A stretch of 64,000 nucleotides of DNA from Cycas panzhihuaensis (taxonomy: Eukaryota > Cycadophyta): contig CM041465.1 of NCBI GenBank assembly GCA_023213395.1, forward strand, positions 130,517,741-130,581,740, in the 5' to 3' direction. Position numbers and translations under genes: made by a program. The notes under the pieces were generated by a model that saw nothing but the letters and a program-made list of their open reading frames with translations, was not told where the DNA came from and ran no database searches. This document shows, piece after piece, positions 9,733 to 20,030 of the stretch (positions are counted from its first letter, which is position 1; every line of letters begins with the position of its first letter).

Positions 9733-10995
9733 CGCCGTGCATCACATCCCTTGTAGTTGATCCACTCAGATTTGTGTGGACCTATGTCCACAACATCTTT
9801 TGGAGGAGCATTGTACTACATCTACTTCATAGATGATTTCTCACATTAAGTTTGGGTGTATTTTATCAAACAAAAATTTGAAGTATTTCAAAAGTTCAAG
9901 GAATTTACATTCAAAGGCCGTACAACGTATCTTCTCAAGTCCATCAAAATTCTAAGGCCAGACAATGGAGGTGAATTCACTTCAAAGGAATTCATTCAAT
10001 TCTACAAGGATAACAACATTCGGAGTCAACTCACCATTCCTCATAGTCCTCAACAAAATGGAGTCTCCAAACAGATAAACAAGACTTTGACAAACAAAGC
10101 CAAAGCCATGATGCATGCAAAAGGACTATCACAAGCACATTGGGCAGAAGCATTCTACACAGCTGCCTATGTGGCAAATCAAGGTCCTATATCAACAGTC
10201 AACGACATCACACCAGAGGAGGCTTGGTCTAGAAAAAAGCCTATTTTTAGCCATTTGAGGACATTTGGGTGCATTGCATATATGCACATCCCCGATCAAC
10301 AAAGATCTAAGTTAGATAAACATAGTCTAAAATGTATCTTTGTAGGCTATGCCATTCACAGCAAGGCTTACAAATTGCATGATCCTGTTGGTAAGAAAAT
10401 GCATCTCTCAAGAGATGTAATCTTTGCTGAAGATGATTACAAGGAGTTGGAATTAACATCCATCCAACCTCCTATTAATAAAGGCAAAATGATTGTTGAG
10501 GATTTCCTTCCCTCTCAATCTTCCACACCATGTACATCATCTGCACTGGTTGATCCTTCTACATCATCAAAATCTGCTTCACTTGATCCCAACACATCTT
10601 CTGTTGATCAACCACTCCGACTAGAAGATCTTGAGGTTCAAGTAACATCAGTCAAAAAGTTGCCTAAATGGTATACTCAGACTATTCAGGACAGCCAAAT
10701 CATTAAAAGAAACTATCCATCAAAATATTGGCAACAAACCAATTATGCACTTATGGATGAAGTGCTATGTGTTGATGAGCCTTCCACTTTTGAGGAGGCA
10801 TATGAAAATGAAAATTGGAAAGTTGCCATGGATGAAAAAATTCATTCTATTGAAAAGAATGGAACTTGGGATTTGGTAGAATTGCCTAAGCACAAACAGG
10901 CAATCAGTTGCAAAAGGGTCTACAAGACCAAATTCCACTCTAATAAGACACTCAAACGCCAAAAGTCCCGACTTGTTTCAAAAGGCTTCAAATAG
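9733..10995 (+). pseudogene. Cop-A integrase core and start of reverse transcriptase
   Basis: The stretch opens with the integrase core (LIHSDLCGPM, first catalytic Asp; then LRPDNGGEFTS, second Asp). The expected catalytic Glu block reads NGVSKQINK where relatives have AERxN, so the Glu is lost. After the integrase (GCIAYMHIPDQQRSK, KCIFVGYA) comes a Ser/Thr-rich linker and the start of reverse transcriptase (FEEAYENENWKVAMDEKI...[10 protein letters not shown]). Stops lie near 9757, 9847 and 10993. The long open stretch from about 9850 to 10995 makes it one of the better preserved pol pieces in the window. Confidence 0.85.
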
Positions 10996-11533
10996 AAAGA
11001 AGGCATTGATTATGAGGAGACTTTTGCACCTACTGCAAACATGAACACCATCAAAATCATCTTGGCCTTAGCTGCTTAATGTAAATGACTAGTTTTCCAG
11101 ATGGACATGAAGAGCACTTTCCTCAACGGTGATCTTCAAGAGGAAGTATATTTGGAGCAACCTCCTGGTTACAAAGTACAAGGCAAAGAGCACATGGTTT
11201 GTCGCCTCAAAAAGGCTTTTATATGGCTTGAAACAAGCCCCACAAGCATGGTACTCCAAAATTGATGATTATTTTTTGAGACATGGATATCATCAATCCA
11301 CATCAAATACTAACTTATACATCAAAGTTGGGAAGGACCATGCAATTTTTATTGTCTTGTACATTGATGACTTAGTGATCACTAGTAATGACACTAAGAT
11401 GATTCAGATTCTCCAAGGTGATTTGAAGGGAAGTTTCAAGATAACAGATCTTGGACTTCTCCATTATTTTTTAGGCTTTGAGGTATGGCAACAGCTAGGC
11501 TATATCTTCATCTCCCAAGCAAAATACCCTTAG
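10996..11533 (+). pseudogene. Cop-A reverse transcriptase palm region
   Basis: After the stop at 10993-10995 the frame continues with the EGIDYEETFAP block, MKSTFLNGDLQEEVYLEQPPGY and LYGLKQAPQAWYSKID. The catalytic YIDDLVI is intact (around 11361-11381). A one-base frame change near 11215 and a stop near 11077 prevent full translation. The function would have been copying element RNA into DNA. Confidence 0.85.
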
Positions 11534-12328
11534 GACATTTTGCAACGATTCAGTATGCCTGATTGCAAACCAGCGCTTACGCCTATGGAGAAAGGAACAA
11601 AGCTAACTCTCAATGAGGAAGTTGAACTTGCAGATCCTACTCTTTTCTGGCAACTAGTTGGTAGCCTAATCTTCTTCACCAATAGTAGACCAAATATTTC
11701 ATTTGTTGTTGGGATTTGTTCAAGGTACATGTCTCAACCCAATTAGAATCATTGGAATGCAACAAAACACATACTGAAATATGTTAAAGGCACATTACAG
11801 CATGGCCTTCAGTATGTACATAATGAGAACTTCATCTTGGAATGGTTCTCAAACTCTGATTGGGCAAGATGCTAGAATAGTCGAAGATCAACCTCAAGAT
11901 ACTGTTTTACCCTTAGTTCTAGAATCGTTTCGTGGATTTGCAAGAAGTAACCCAATGCTACCTTGTCCTCCACGGAAGCAAAGTACAAAGCTACAGTCAT
12001 CGCAGCTTGTGAGGCTATCTGGCTTCGTCAGATTCTTGGAGAGCTTGGACTTGAGCAAAATCACCCCACCAGGATATATTGCAACAATCAAAGTGTGCTT
12101 AAGTTGGCCAAGAATCTAATTTTTCATGCGAGGACCAAACACATCGAGGTTCATCACCACTTCATCAAAGAGTATGTGCAGAATGGTGAGATCAACCTCC
12201 ATTACAGACCTATAGAGCATCAAATAGTAGATATCTTTACCAAGCCACTTAGTAGAAAAAAATTTGTAAAATTTCGAGAAGGTCTAGGGGCCCAACTTAA
12301 CATTGTAAACAGTAAGGGGAGTTGTTAA
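11534..12328 (+). pseudogene. Cop-A RNase H region
   Basis: The region begins with the RFSMPDCKPALTPME connection and VGSLIFFTNSRPNISF. It continues, with frame changes around 11745-11960, to STEAKYKATVIAACEAIWLRQI, YCNNQSVLKLAKN and ARTKHIEVHHHFIKE. It ends ...VDIFTKPLSRKKF just before a purine tract (agtaagggga). RNase H would degrade the RNA strand during reverse transcription; this copy is broken. Confidence 0.85.
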
Positions 12329-12711
12329 ACCTTATGTTTACATATTAAGTATATGTATTTTATTTTCATGTATATTTGTACTTCATGGGGTTACTTATCA
12401 CTTAAGTGATAAAGTACACACCCACATTCTTTCCTAGTGACATAACATTGTGATTTAAGGGTCAAAATGACCCTTATGCACTTTTTCTCACTTGAGAGCC
12501 CAAAAGGACACATGTCCTACATGCAAAGGATATAGCTTGGATGTTTGATACTTGTCAAACATCCAACTTCTCAGTCTCTTCTGTAACTCTATATATTGAG
12601 ACCACTTCTCACATATCTCATATAGAGTTTGACTTGTATTGTTATGTTGCCAATTTTCTAATAAAATTGATATTCATTTAGACATTGGACCAATTCCATC
12701 TCCTCCACATT
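12323..12711 (+). repeat. Cop-A 3' LTR (right end approximate)
   Basis: Starts tgttaaacc right after the purine tract. A TATA-like box (ctatatattgag) lies near 12589 and an aataaa signal near 12660. A plausible end is ...ctcctccaca near 12711, but no partner LTR survives to fix it. Bases 12712-12849 are not assigned; I see nothing clear in them. Confidence 0.6.
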
Positions 12712-13739
12712 TTGAGTATCATCTTGCTCATGCTCTTTCATGCTTTGATCTTTTATCTTATTTACTTAGGTTTCATTGTTAGTATTGATCTTCTTGATTC
12801 TAGAACTAGAGTAGAACATCTTTCTAGATCTTGGTTTATGTAGGCTAAATGCCATCTTCAACAGCAAAGTCTTTTACAGAAAACATGATTGCTCCATGTG
12901 CAATCCTATCTCTTTCATCCCAACTTATAATCTTAGGGGAATTTGTAGGACTAGGTTTCTAGGCATTTTTGTAACAAGTAACCCTTTTGTTTTTATCCTC
13001 CACGAATTTTGATTTTCTCCTATTAATATGTTTAGATCTCCTAGACAAAGAGTGGAACCTATATTTTTGAATTTGGAAATAAGAAAATCTGAAGAGGATC
13101 CTGACTGAGGGTTCAGAACGTATGGTCGTATGACTATAAGGAAAAGTATAAATGTACAAACATAAATGAAAGTACCCTCAAAACAAAGATTTTTTCAACA
13201 CTTATCTGAATCTATGATTATTTTTTTCAATCGAACTTGTATTTTGGTCAGAAACTGTCCTGAAAGCTTAAAAAACCTAGGGCATAAAAATTGGCTTTTG
13301 CTCTTTTCTCCGTAAATTCTCAACAAAAGTTTGCAAACTAGTACTTGATAGAAAGCTTAGGACAAAACGAAAAAATTGAGACAGGTACTAGACCTTGAAA
13401 TTTAGAAATTTGAAAGAAATCTGCTCAGAAAACTCTGAACCCACATGTCTGGTTTTTGTCAAATCCCATCCTTTAGAGGTAAAATTTGAAGATGTTGCTT
13501 TGAAGAAAGTTGCTTGAAGAGGCACCCACATTGATAAAATTTTGTCTCGATCTGAGCACTTTGAAAAATAGATCATACAATCCTATACAATTCGTCTGTC
13601 CATACTTTTTCTTACATAACAATTAATTTCCTTTAGAAATCCAAGGGCATGATCCTTTTTCTTCTTCTCAAATCTCCATCTTCTTTACAAAAAGTTGTAG
13701 GAATGCACTTACTTCTCCTTCAAAAACTAACAAAATTGC

Positions 13740-13756
13740 CCTGCTCTAATACCATG
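13740..13756 (-). other. Cop-C primer-binding site
   Basis: On the minus strand tggtattagagcagggc directly follows the LTR end. Confidence 0.8.
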
Positions 13757-13979
13757 TTAAAAACACACTTACAAACAAGGAGTTGATTCAGAGATGAAAG
13801 AAACCATTCTTCTTCATTGATTAAAGAAGAAGAGAACCTCTCATATATATACATCAAGATTACAATAGAGAGCCCATGCATGTCGGCCACTTGTCAACAT
13901 AAAATAAAAGAGGGGTTTATGACACATGACCCTTTACAACAACATAAGAGCTTCTAGAGATAAAACATTAACTTTAACA
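13757..13979 (-). repeat. Cop-C 5' LTR
   Basis: Minus strand TGTTAAAG...TTTTTAACA, 223 bp, bounded by the primer-binding site. Its opening TGTTAAAGTTAATGTTTTATC resembles the LTR starts of Cop-F and Cop-L. Confidence 0.75.
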
Positions 13980-14590
13980 GTTTTTGTTGCTTTTGAGATG
14001 GTAAGTTGAGTTACCAAATTGTCAAATGATCTAGGAAGTTTGTTTAAAGTGAGCTAAACTAGTTCCTTATTCCCAATCATTTATTTGGTAGCTCCAAGTT
14101 GTTCTATGTTTTCTTTTCTTTGTTAAAAGCTTTGTCATTGTTTTAACTTCTTTTGGCTTCATGCTATAGAGGACTTCCTTGATGTGTATGATCATGGCCA
14201 TGTTTTTGAGTTCCAAGATGGATTGAAGGATGGCCCAAGCTTCATTTGATGTCATTATTTCTAAGATGGGTGGAAGGATGTGCTTTTTGACTAAGAGTGT
14301 GATTGCAATAACTATTATTTTGTCCTTCTCTTGGAAAACTTTAAGATCATCAAGGTTATATGTGGTTGTCTTTGTTCCATCTACTATATTCCATGCACCT
14401 TTTGCAATCAAGATATTTCTCATCTTAATCTTCCATATGCTATAGTTTTGGCCATTGAGCTTGTTTGGGTCAGGTAAGGAGCAAAGAATACTCGAAAAAC
14501 TAGAAAAATTCTCACCACTCAAGTACACAAGAAAAAGAATGACTCTTTGAAGGTCAACAAGTGGGCCCTTTCCCTTGCCATTGCCAAGAT
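13980..14590 (-). pseudogene. Cop-D Gag, N-terminal half
   Basis: Minus-strand UBN2-type copia Gag: LPDPNKLNGQNYSIWKIKMRNILIAKGAWNIVDGT, EAWAILQSILELKN, EVLYSMKPKE. The frame then shifts to LNKLPRSFDNLVTQL and is cut by the Cop-C LTR at 13979. The first Met is near 14584. A frameshift near 14110 and stops make it a pseudogene. No zinc knuckle remains. Confidence 0.75.
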
Positions 14591-15639
14591 GTGAACTCTT
14601 TTATTGAAGAGATTACAACCAGAAAAATATTCTAAGGAAACAACTTTCCAAGGTAATCCTCTTCTTTTTGTTTTTCCTTCTTTAAATTCAGTACCCAAAA
14701 AAACCACTATGCCTGAGTAGGGCAAATCAAAATATGTTGGTAGCTTCCAAACCTTTTAGTTTGTCTTTGATTTGATAGGAGCTTTGTGTAACTCTTAGCA
14801 AGGAGGTGCTTGCATGTTCTTTTGTGTTCCTATGAGGACAACTAGAAGAGCTACCTCAGAAATGTATAGATGGGAGAGTGGAGACAATGCTTGCCTCCGC
14901 TTGAACTTTCAAAAAAACTTAAGCATGTGTCCACAACTTTTATGAGATAGACACCTCTAGAATTGTCATGATCTGCTAGCTTATGTTTGGATTTTGGTTT
15001 CAAAATTTGTTGTGAGGGAGAAAGCATACATCCATAACTTTCATGAGACGAACATCTCCAAAACTGTTGTGATCTTCTAGTTTATGTTTAGATTTCAATT
15101 TTAGAATCTGTTGTGAGGGAGACAAACCCTAGAACTTAAAATACCATAGCTTTTTTATTTCTCTAGCCAAAGAAGACTACTAGGTCAAAGTTTCTTGCTC
15201 TTAAAAAATCATCACTTTCCCATGATGGAACCCACGTGAAGAAAAGAAACTGATTATCACTTTTTCGAGATGTAGAGACCACATGGAGAATGTCCACAAA
15301 GTGCTGCTTTAGATGATCTTAATTCATCTCAACAAGAAGATAATGAAGATGACATCTCAAATTGAGTCGTCCACTTTCTCGAGATGAAGATGCTATGTGG
15401 AGCATGTCCATCGATCACTGCCTTAGATGATCGCAATTCATCTTGGTAGGAAGATGTTAGAGAAGATGGCATCTTAGGAACAATGTCCTAGTAGCACAAA
15501 ATGCCAAGAACAAGAAAAAAACCAACTATCACTTGTCAATAACAAATGCCCAACTTTGCGTTGAGAATTTGCATATGTGAGCCAGACAACTTGAAGCTCC
15601 TATACTCAGTCCCTTCAAGAAAACAAAAACATTGACAAC
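14591..15639 (-). other. Cop-D leader
   Basis: About 1.05 kb with no gene, between the degenerate primer-binding site and gag on the minus strand. It contains internally repeated segments (for example near 14930-15010 and 15010-15080, and near 15240-15340 and 15370-15440), which look like old local duplications. Confidence 0.5.
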
Positions 15640-15655
15640 CTTAGCATCAATGCCA
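15640..15655 (-). other. Cop-D degenerate primer-binding site
   Basis: Minus strand tggcattgatgctaag adjoins the LTR and keeps most positions of the TGGTATCAGAGC consensus. Confidence 0.5.
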
Positions 15656-15909
15656 TGTAAAACTTCATAAGCTCACACATCAACAATGAATGAAATAATT
15701 CTTTGTGTCATATTATACGAAGTAGGGCTTACATATATACATCAGATTTTGGCATGCAAGAGTGACATTTGTTCATCATGCAGGACTTACTAAGAATGTT
15801 ATTTTAAGATCACAATGATGAATTGAAGAATGACTAACGTACATAACAGAATGATGACTAGCACAAAAATAGAAGGAAGTGCATAAATAGAATGATCATT
15901 ATTCTAACA
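15656..15909 (-). repeat. Cop-D LTR with internal sequence on both sides
   Basis: 254 bp, minus strand TGTTAGAATAATG...TTTTACA. On its right is a polypurine tract (gaggggg on the minus strand, 15910-15916) and RNase H, as for a 3' LTR. On its left are a primer-binding site, leader and gag, as for a 5' LTR. This is the middle LTR of a tandem element. Confidence 0.65.
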
Positions 15910-16778
15910 CCCCCTCATAATGTTTATTCTATTTGACTTTCACCTTGATTTGTTCTCTAAAGAATTGGAACTTATCTTTGTTAAGAGGTTTGGTAAAGAT
16001 GTTTGCATGTTGTTCTTCACTGGGACAATAGACCAACTCTATTCTTTCTTCTAATCTTCTCCTTGATGAAGTGATGATGAACCTTGTCATGTTTAGTTTG
16101 AGCATGGAAGATGGGGTTCTTTGCTAGTTTGATTACACTTTGATTTTTGCAATTGATCAATATGGGATGATGTTGAGTTTGTCTTAGATCTTCTTGAATT
16201 CTTCTTAACCAAACTGATTTGTAGGTGGCTCCTACAATTGCCCTATATTCTAGTTAAGTTGAAGAGAGTGCAACTGAAGGTTGTTTCCTACTGCTTTAGT
16301 AGACTATCCTTGATCCAAGATTGAAACAATAACCAGATGTTGATTTCTTTTCATCGCATTCTCAAGCCCAATCTAAATCGCTAAAGCTAACAAGCCTAAA
16401 GTCTTGATTTTTGATACATTCAAGTCCAAAGTCCAAGGTTCTTTATATGTATCTCAAAATTATTTTGCAACTTTCCAGTGAGGTTCCTATGGAGCATGCA
16501 TGAATCTAGACACAATTTCTACAACATACATAATATCAGGATGAGTGTAAGTGATATATCAAACTTCCTACTAGTTTTTTGTATAATGTTTCATCAACAA
16601 TAGAACCTTGGTCTTCTATTTTAGCTTGCACTCGATAGGACTAGAGGCTAGCTTGTAGTCGGCCATTTTGAACTTGAGTAATACTTCTTTGGCATACTTA
16701 GTCTAAGCTTGAAATATTCCTCTTTCTTCTTGGGTTAGTTCAATTCCCAAATAGTAGTTGAGTAGTCGCATGTCTATT
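15910..16778 (-). pseudogene. Cop-D RNase H and connection region
   Basis: The minus strand encodes RNase H C-terminal blocks (KSVWLRRIQEDL, NCKNQSVIKLAKNPIFHAQTKH, VHHHFIKEKI) ending near the polypurine tract, with stops throughout. The frame is cut at 16778 by Cop-E and resumes at 36528 with reverse transcriptase. It is an inactive remnant. Confidence 0.75.
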
Positions 16779-16897
16779 TGAAAGACAAATGGAAATGACA
16801 CAAGTACTAGAATCTATTGAGGAACTAGATAGGACATCATAACATGAAGGACTAAAGTTTTGATTAATGAAAACATGGAGTACAACACATGCGGATA
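16779..16897 (-). repeat. Cop-E 3' LTR, distal piece
   Basis: 119 bp matching 35993-36111; interrupted at 16897 by Cop-F and continuing at about 22086. Confidence 0.85.
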
Positions 16898-17137
16898 TTT
16901 TAGAACATAATGTTTTATCTTACCAGGGAAAGGGGGTAATGTTGCACCACCCCTCACAATGTAACTCTCACATCATATTCTAACCCTTGTCATGTAGAGA
17001 AGGGTCAGTTACATTTCTCTTTGTAATAGTCAGAAATCAGTTATGTATTTATAGAGACATTGTCTCCAAGCTAATACAAGTGATTCTTCATATCTTTCAT
17101 CTAAATTCTTATTCTATCCAAGTTGTTCTGTTTAACA
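16898..17137 (+). repeat. Cop-F 5' LTR
   Basis: 240 bp ending gtttaaca; the first bases ttttag replace the tgttag seen in the 3' copy. Confidence 0.88.
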
Positions 17138-17154
17138 TGGTATCAGAGCAGGTT
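17138..17154 (+). other. Cop-F primer-binding site
   Basis: tggtatcagagcaggtt directly follows the LTR and is a perfect TGGTATCAGAGC site for initiator-Met tRNA. Confidence 0.9.
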
Positions 17155-17781
17155 GTCTGCTCAGTAAATTAGAGAGAGAGTCTAGAAGTCTATAAGACTT
17201 AATTCCATCTAAGAGAAGATCTAAAACCTCATCAGGCAAGTTGATCTATTGAGGATTCATCTGCACAAAATAGTGTACGAATCCGTACAGACAAAATTCT
17301 TGAAGTTGTTAGAATCTCATGAAATTTGGTGAGCGACGAGATCTCGACCTGGCCGTCACCTCTCTCAATTGACGCGAAGTGATCTGAGCACATCTGAAGG
17401 GGGTTCCGACCTATTTTCTGTCTGCGCGGGTTTGGAGTTTCTCAGAGAAAAATTTAGTCATTTCTCCATCTTTCAGTGAGTAAAATCTATTCGGAAATCT
17501 TCTTCACAGTAATTAAAACCCTTTGTGTTCATTTTCGAAGAGATTTGAAGCATTATTTTGAAGATTTGAAGATTTTTTGCTCAAAAACCTAGGCGCCTCT
17601 CTCTGGCTTTCGACCCTTTTTTCAGGTTTTCTGAAGACTATTTTTGAAAAATAATTTTAGATCCAAAATCCTCATGGGATTATCTTCATTTTGAGACCAT
17701 TCTCGATTTTATCCGTACATTTAGGGTTTTGTATGGAAATCCGTACAATTCTATGGACAACTAGTATACATTAAAAAAAAA
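17155..17781 (+). promoter_or_regulatory. Cop-F leader with two GTAC-rich motif blocks
   Basis: No gene. Blocks at about 17271-17290 (gtgtacgaatccgtacagac) and 17705-17755 (gggttttgtatgg, ccgtacaattctatgg) recur in the leaders of Cop-L, Cop-I, Cop-J and Cop-C. A role in RNA packaging or dimerisation is speculation. Confidence 0.45.
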
Positions 17782-18715
17782 AAGGCTTGTCCTCTATTGG
17801 GACTTTCAGACCAAGATAATCTCACTGAGCTAAACTATCATATTTGGAAAATTAAGGTGGAAGCCTTACTGAGAGCCATAAATGCTTGGGATATTGCTTT
17901 AGGCACGGAGAAAAAGCCTGCTGGTGCTGGTACCGATCTAAAAGATTGGCTTGAAAGGGATAATTCTAGTGTAATCATTCAGAAACTCTCCATTTTAGAC
18001 CCTCTCTTAGTCTATGTAGAAAAGCTGAATTCTACATCTTCCATCTGGAAATTTTTTGAAAATTTGTTTGGCCAAAAGAACAAAGCCAGGATAATAGCAT
18101 TAAAAGAAGACTTGTATAAACTTCACATGAAGGAAAGTGACACCGTGACAGAATTCATGCACAAAGTTATCACTTTTAGAAACAATCTTTTGAGTGTAGG
18201 AGACATCATCACTGATGAAGAGCTAGTACAAATGGTAGCAAGCAAACTACCAAAGTCCTTTGATGTCACTATAAACCCCATAACAAATAATGGCCAAATT
18301 GATAAAATGACACTTGATGAGTTAACAAGTCTTTTACTAAGACAAGAACAAAGAAATAAGCGTTATGAAGAAATGCCAAAGCTAGAAGAAGCCTTTGCAT
18401 CCAGATTAAATCTAGGAGCCCGTGGAAGAGGACATATTGCCCGAGGAAGAGGATGCACTATAGAAACAAGAGCTCCAACTCGAGGACGATGGCAAGATAA
18501 TAGAGGACGAGGACAAAGCACAAGTCCCAAAATCTGCTTCAATTGAGGCAAGCCTGGTCACTTTGCCAGCTCATGTAGAGCCTTTGACATTTGTTATCAC
18601 TGCAGTCAAACTGGGCATTATCCTTACCAATGGCCACAAAAGAGAGCTAAAATTCAGAGAGGGAAGCGTCCAGTTTGCAATTATAGCAAAGAGCAAACAG
18701 AAGACTAAGAAGAGG
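17782..18715 (+). pseudogene. Cop-F Gag (UBN2 type, two zinc knuckles)
   Basis: A well preserved Gag frame: LNYHIWKIKVEALLRAINAWDIALG, SSIWKFFENLFGQKNKARIIALKEDLYKLHMKE, LPKSFDVTINPIT, an RG-rich stretch, then two knuckles. The start codon equivalent at 17782-17784 is AAG, where the Cop-L relative has ATG. In the first knuckle the second Cys codon is TGA (CFN-stop-GKPGHFASSC). In the second the last Cys is Trp (CYHCSQTGHYPYQW). Gag and pol share one frame here, with a further TAA near 18707. Confidence 0.85.
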
Positions 18716-20030
18716 AAACAACCTTTATTGCAACTTTATCAGCAGGATTAAAAGAAGGGGATACGTGGTACGTTGATTCTGGAGCATCACGACACATGAC
18801 CAACCGTGAAGATTGGTTTGAATCTCTTAAACCCATGTGGATAAATCAGTTGAACTAGGTGATAAATATCCACTTAGTATAAAAGGAGTTGGCACAATTG
18901 CTGTTAATTTATAAGGAAATGTAAAAAAGATTGGCAATGTTTTGTTAGTTCCTGAACTCAAAATGAATCTCTTATCTATCTCGCAACTCAGCAAAAAGGG
19001 ACTGAGAACTATTTTTAATGAAGATGGGTATTGTTGCATTATGGATATTAAAAACAATGGAGATATCATAGCAAAAGGCATAAGATTTAATGATTTGTAT
19101 CGTCTGCTGTCAGAACCTGTAATGCCCAACCTGGATATGAAAGCTTGTACTATTATAAGTGACAATAATAGAATGTGGCATTTGAAGTATGGACATCTTC
19201 CAGTGGAAACACTAAAATTAATAGAAAGAACTGGTATGGTAAGTGGATCGCCACACATTTCATCCAATAACCTTGTCTGCAAAGGATGCCAACTTGGTAA
19301 GCAACATTGACTACCCTTTAAAGAGAGCAAATGGAGAACACAAACTAACCTGGAATTAGTTCATACAGATCTCTGTGGACGGCTAATACCCTTATTGATA
19401 AATGGTTGCAGATACTTTCTCACCTTCATTGATGATTTCACTTAGAAAATATGGGTATACTTCCTTCACAATAAATCCAAAGTCTTTGAAATCTTCAAAG
19501 AATTTAAGGCAGAAGCGGAATTAGAATCGGTTAACAAAATAAAATGTATCAGATCAGATAGAGGCGGGGAATATATGTCCAAGGAGTTCCTGAATTACTA
19601 CAAAATAAATGGGATTCATAGATAGATTACAATTCCATATACACCCCAATAAAATGGGGTTGCTAAAAGAAAAAATCGAGCGTTGATGGAAATGACTCGT
19701 AGCATGGTCCATGGAAAACAAATTCCAAAAACATACCGGGCTGAAGCAGTGAATACAGTCTATTATTTAATAAACAGAAGTCCGACAAAGGCATTAGAAA
19801 ATATTACTCCAAAAGAAGCTTGGACAGGTAAGAAACCTGACGTTAACTCTCTTAAAATATTTGGTAGTCAAGTTTTTGTTCATATTCCAGATAAAAGAAG
19901 ATTCAAGCTTGATGCTAAAAGCATAGAATGCATCATGATTGATTATAGTAAAAATTCAAAAGCTTACAAGTGTATTGACCCAAAGACAAATAAGATATAT
20001 GTAAGCAGAGATGTCTTCAATGAATAGACA
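18716..20030 (+). pseudogene. Cop-F protease and integrase
   Basis: The protease active site WYVDSGASRHMTN (about 18766-18804) is intact. After a frameshift near 18835, MNLLSISQLSKKGLRT and the MWHLKYGHLP...CKGCQLGKQH zinc region are readable. Integrase follows with HTDLCG (Asp), RSDRGGEY (Asp) and NGVAKRKN, where the catalytic Glu of AERKN has become Lys. Four stops occur between 19300 and 19640, and the domain closes with CIDPKTNKIYVSRDV. It is inactive. Confidence 0.85.

Larger units (their letters stand above)
3551..12711 (+). mobile_element. Cop-A: decayed Ty1/copia retrotransposon, 5' truncated, split by Cop-B
   Basis: Copia-order domains run gag, protease, integrase, reverse transcriptase, RNase H and 3' LTR. 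The element is interrupted at 4862/9733 by Cop-B. The 5' LTR and the N-terminal part of gag are missing next to Gyp-A. Several stops, frameshifts and changed catalytic residues mark it as dead. Its coding sequence is closely related to Cop-E (minus strand, 22.5-33.5 kb) and to Cop-M at the right edge of the window. Confidence 0.85.
12850..13979 (-). mobile_element. Cop-C: 5' end of a minus-strand copia element
   Basis: Read on the minus strand the order is a 223-bp LTR (13979-13757), a primer-binding site, a leader of about 800 bases and a short Gag piece (SWDERDRIAHGAIMFSVKD, about 12855-12920). The rest of the element is missing at the junction with Cop-A. It sits against the Cop-D gag at 13980, which it probably interrupted; the far side is lost, so this cannot be proved. 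Confidence 0.65.

Noticed and set aside
17138-17160. tRNA-like sequence tggtatcagagcagg at several places
   Set aside because: These are isolated 12-17 base matches next to LTRs, i.e. primer-binding sites; no cloverleaf or flanking tRNA arms are present.
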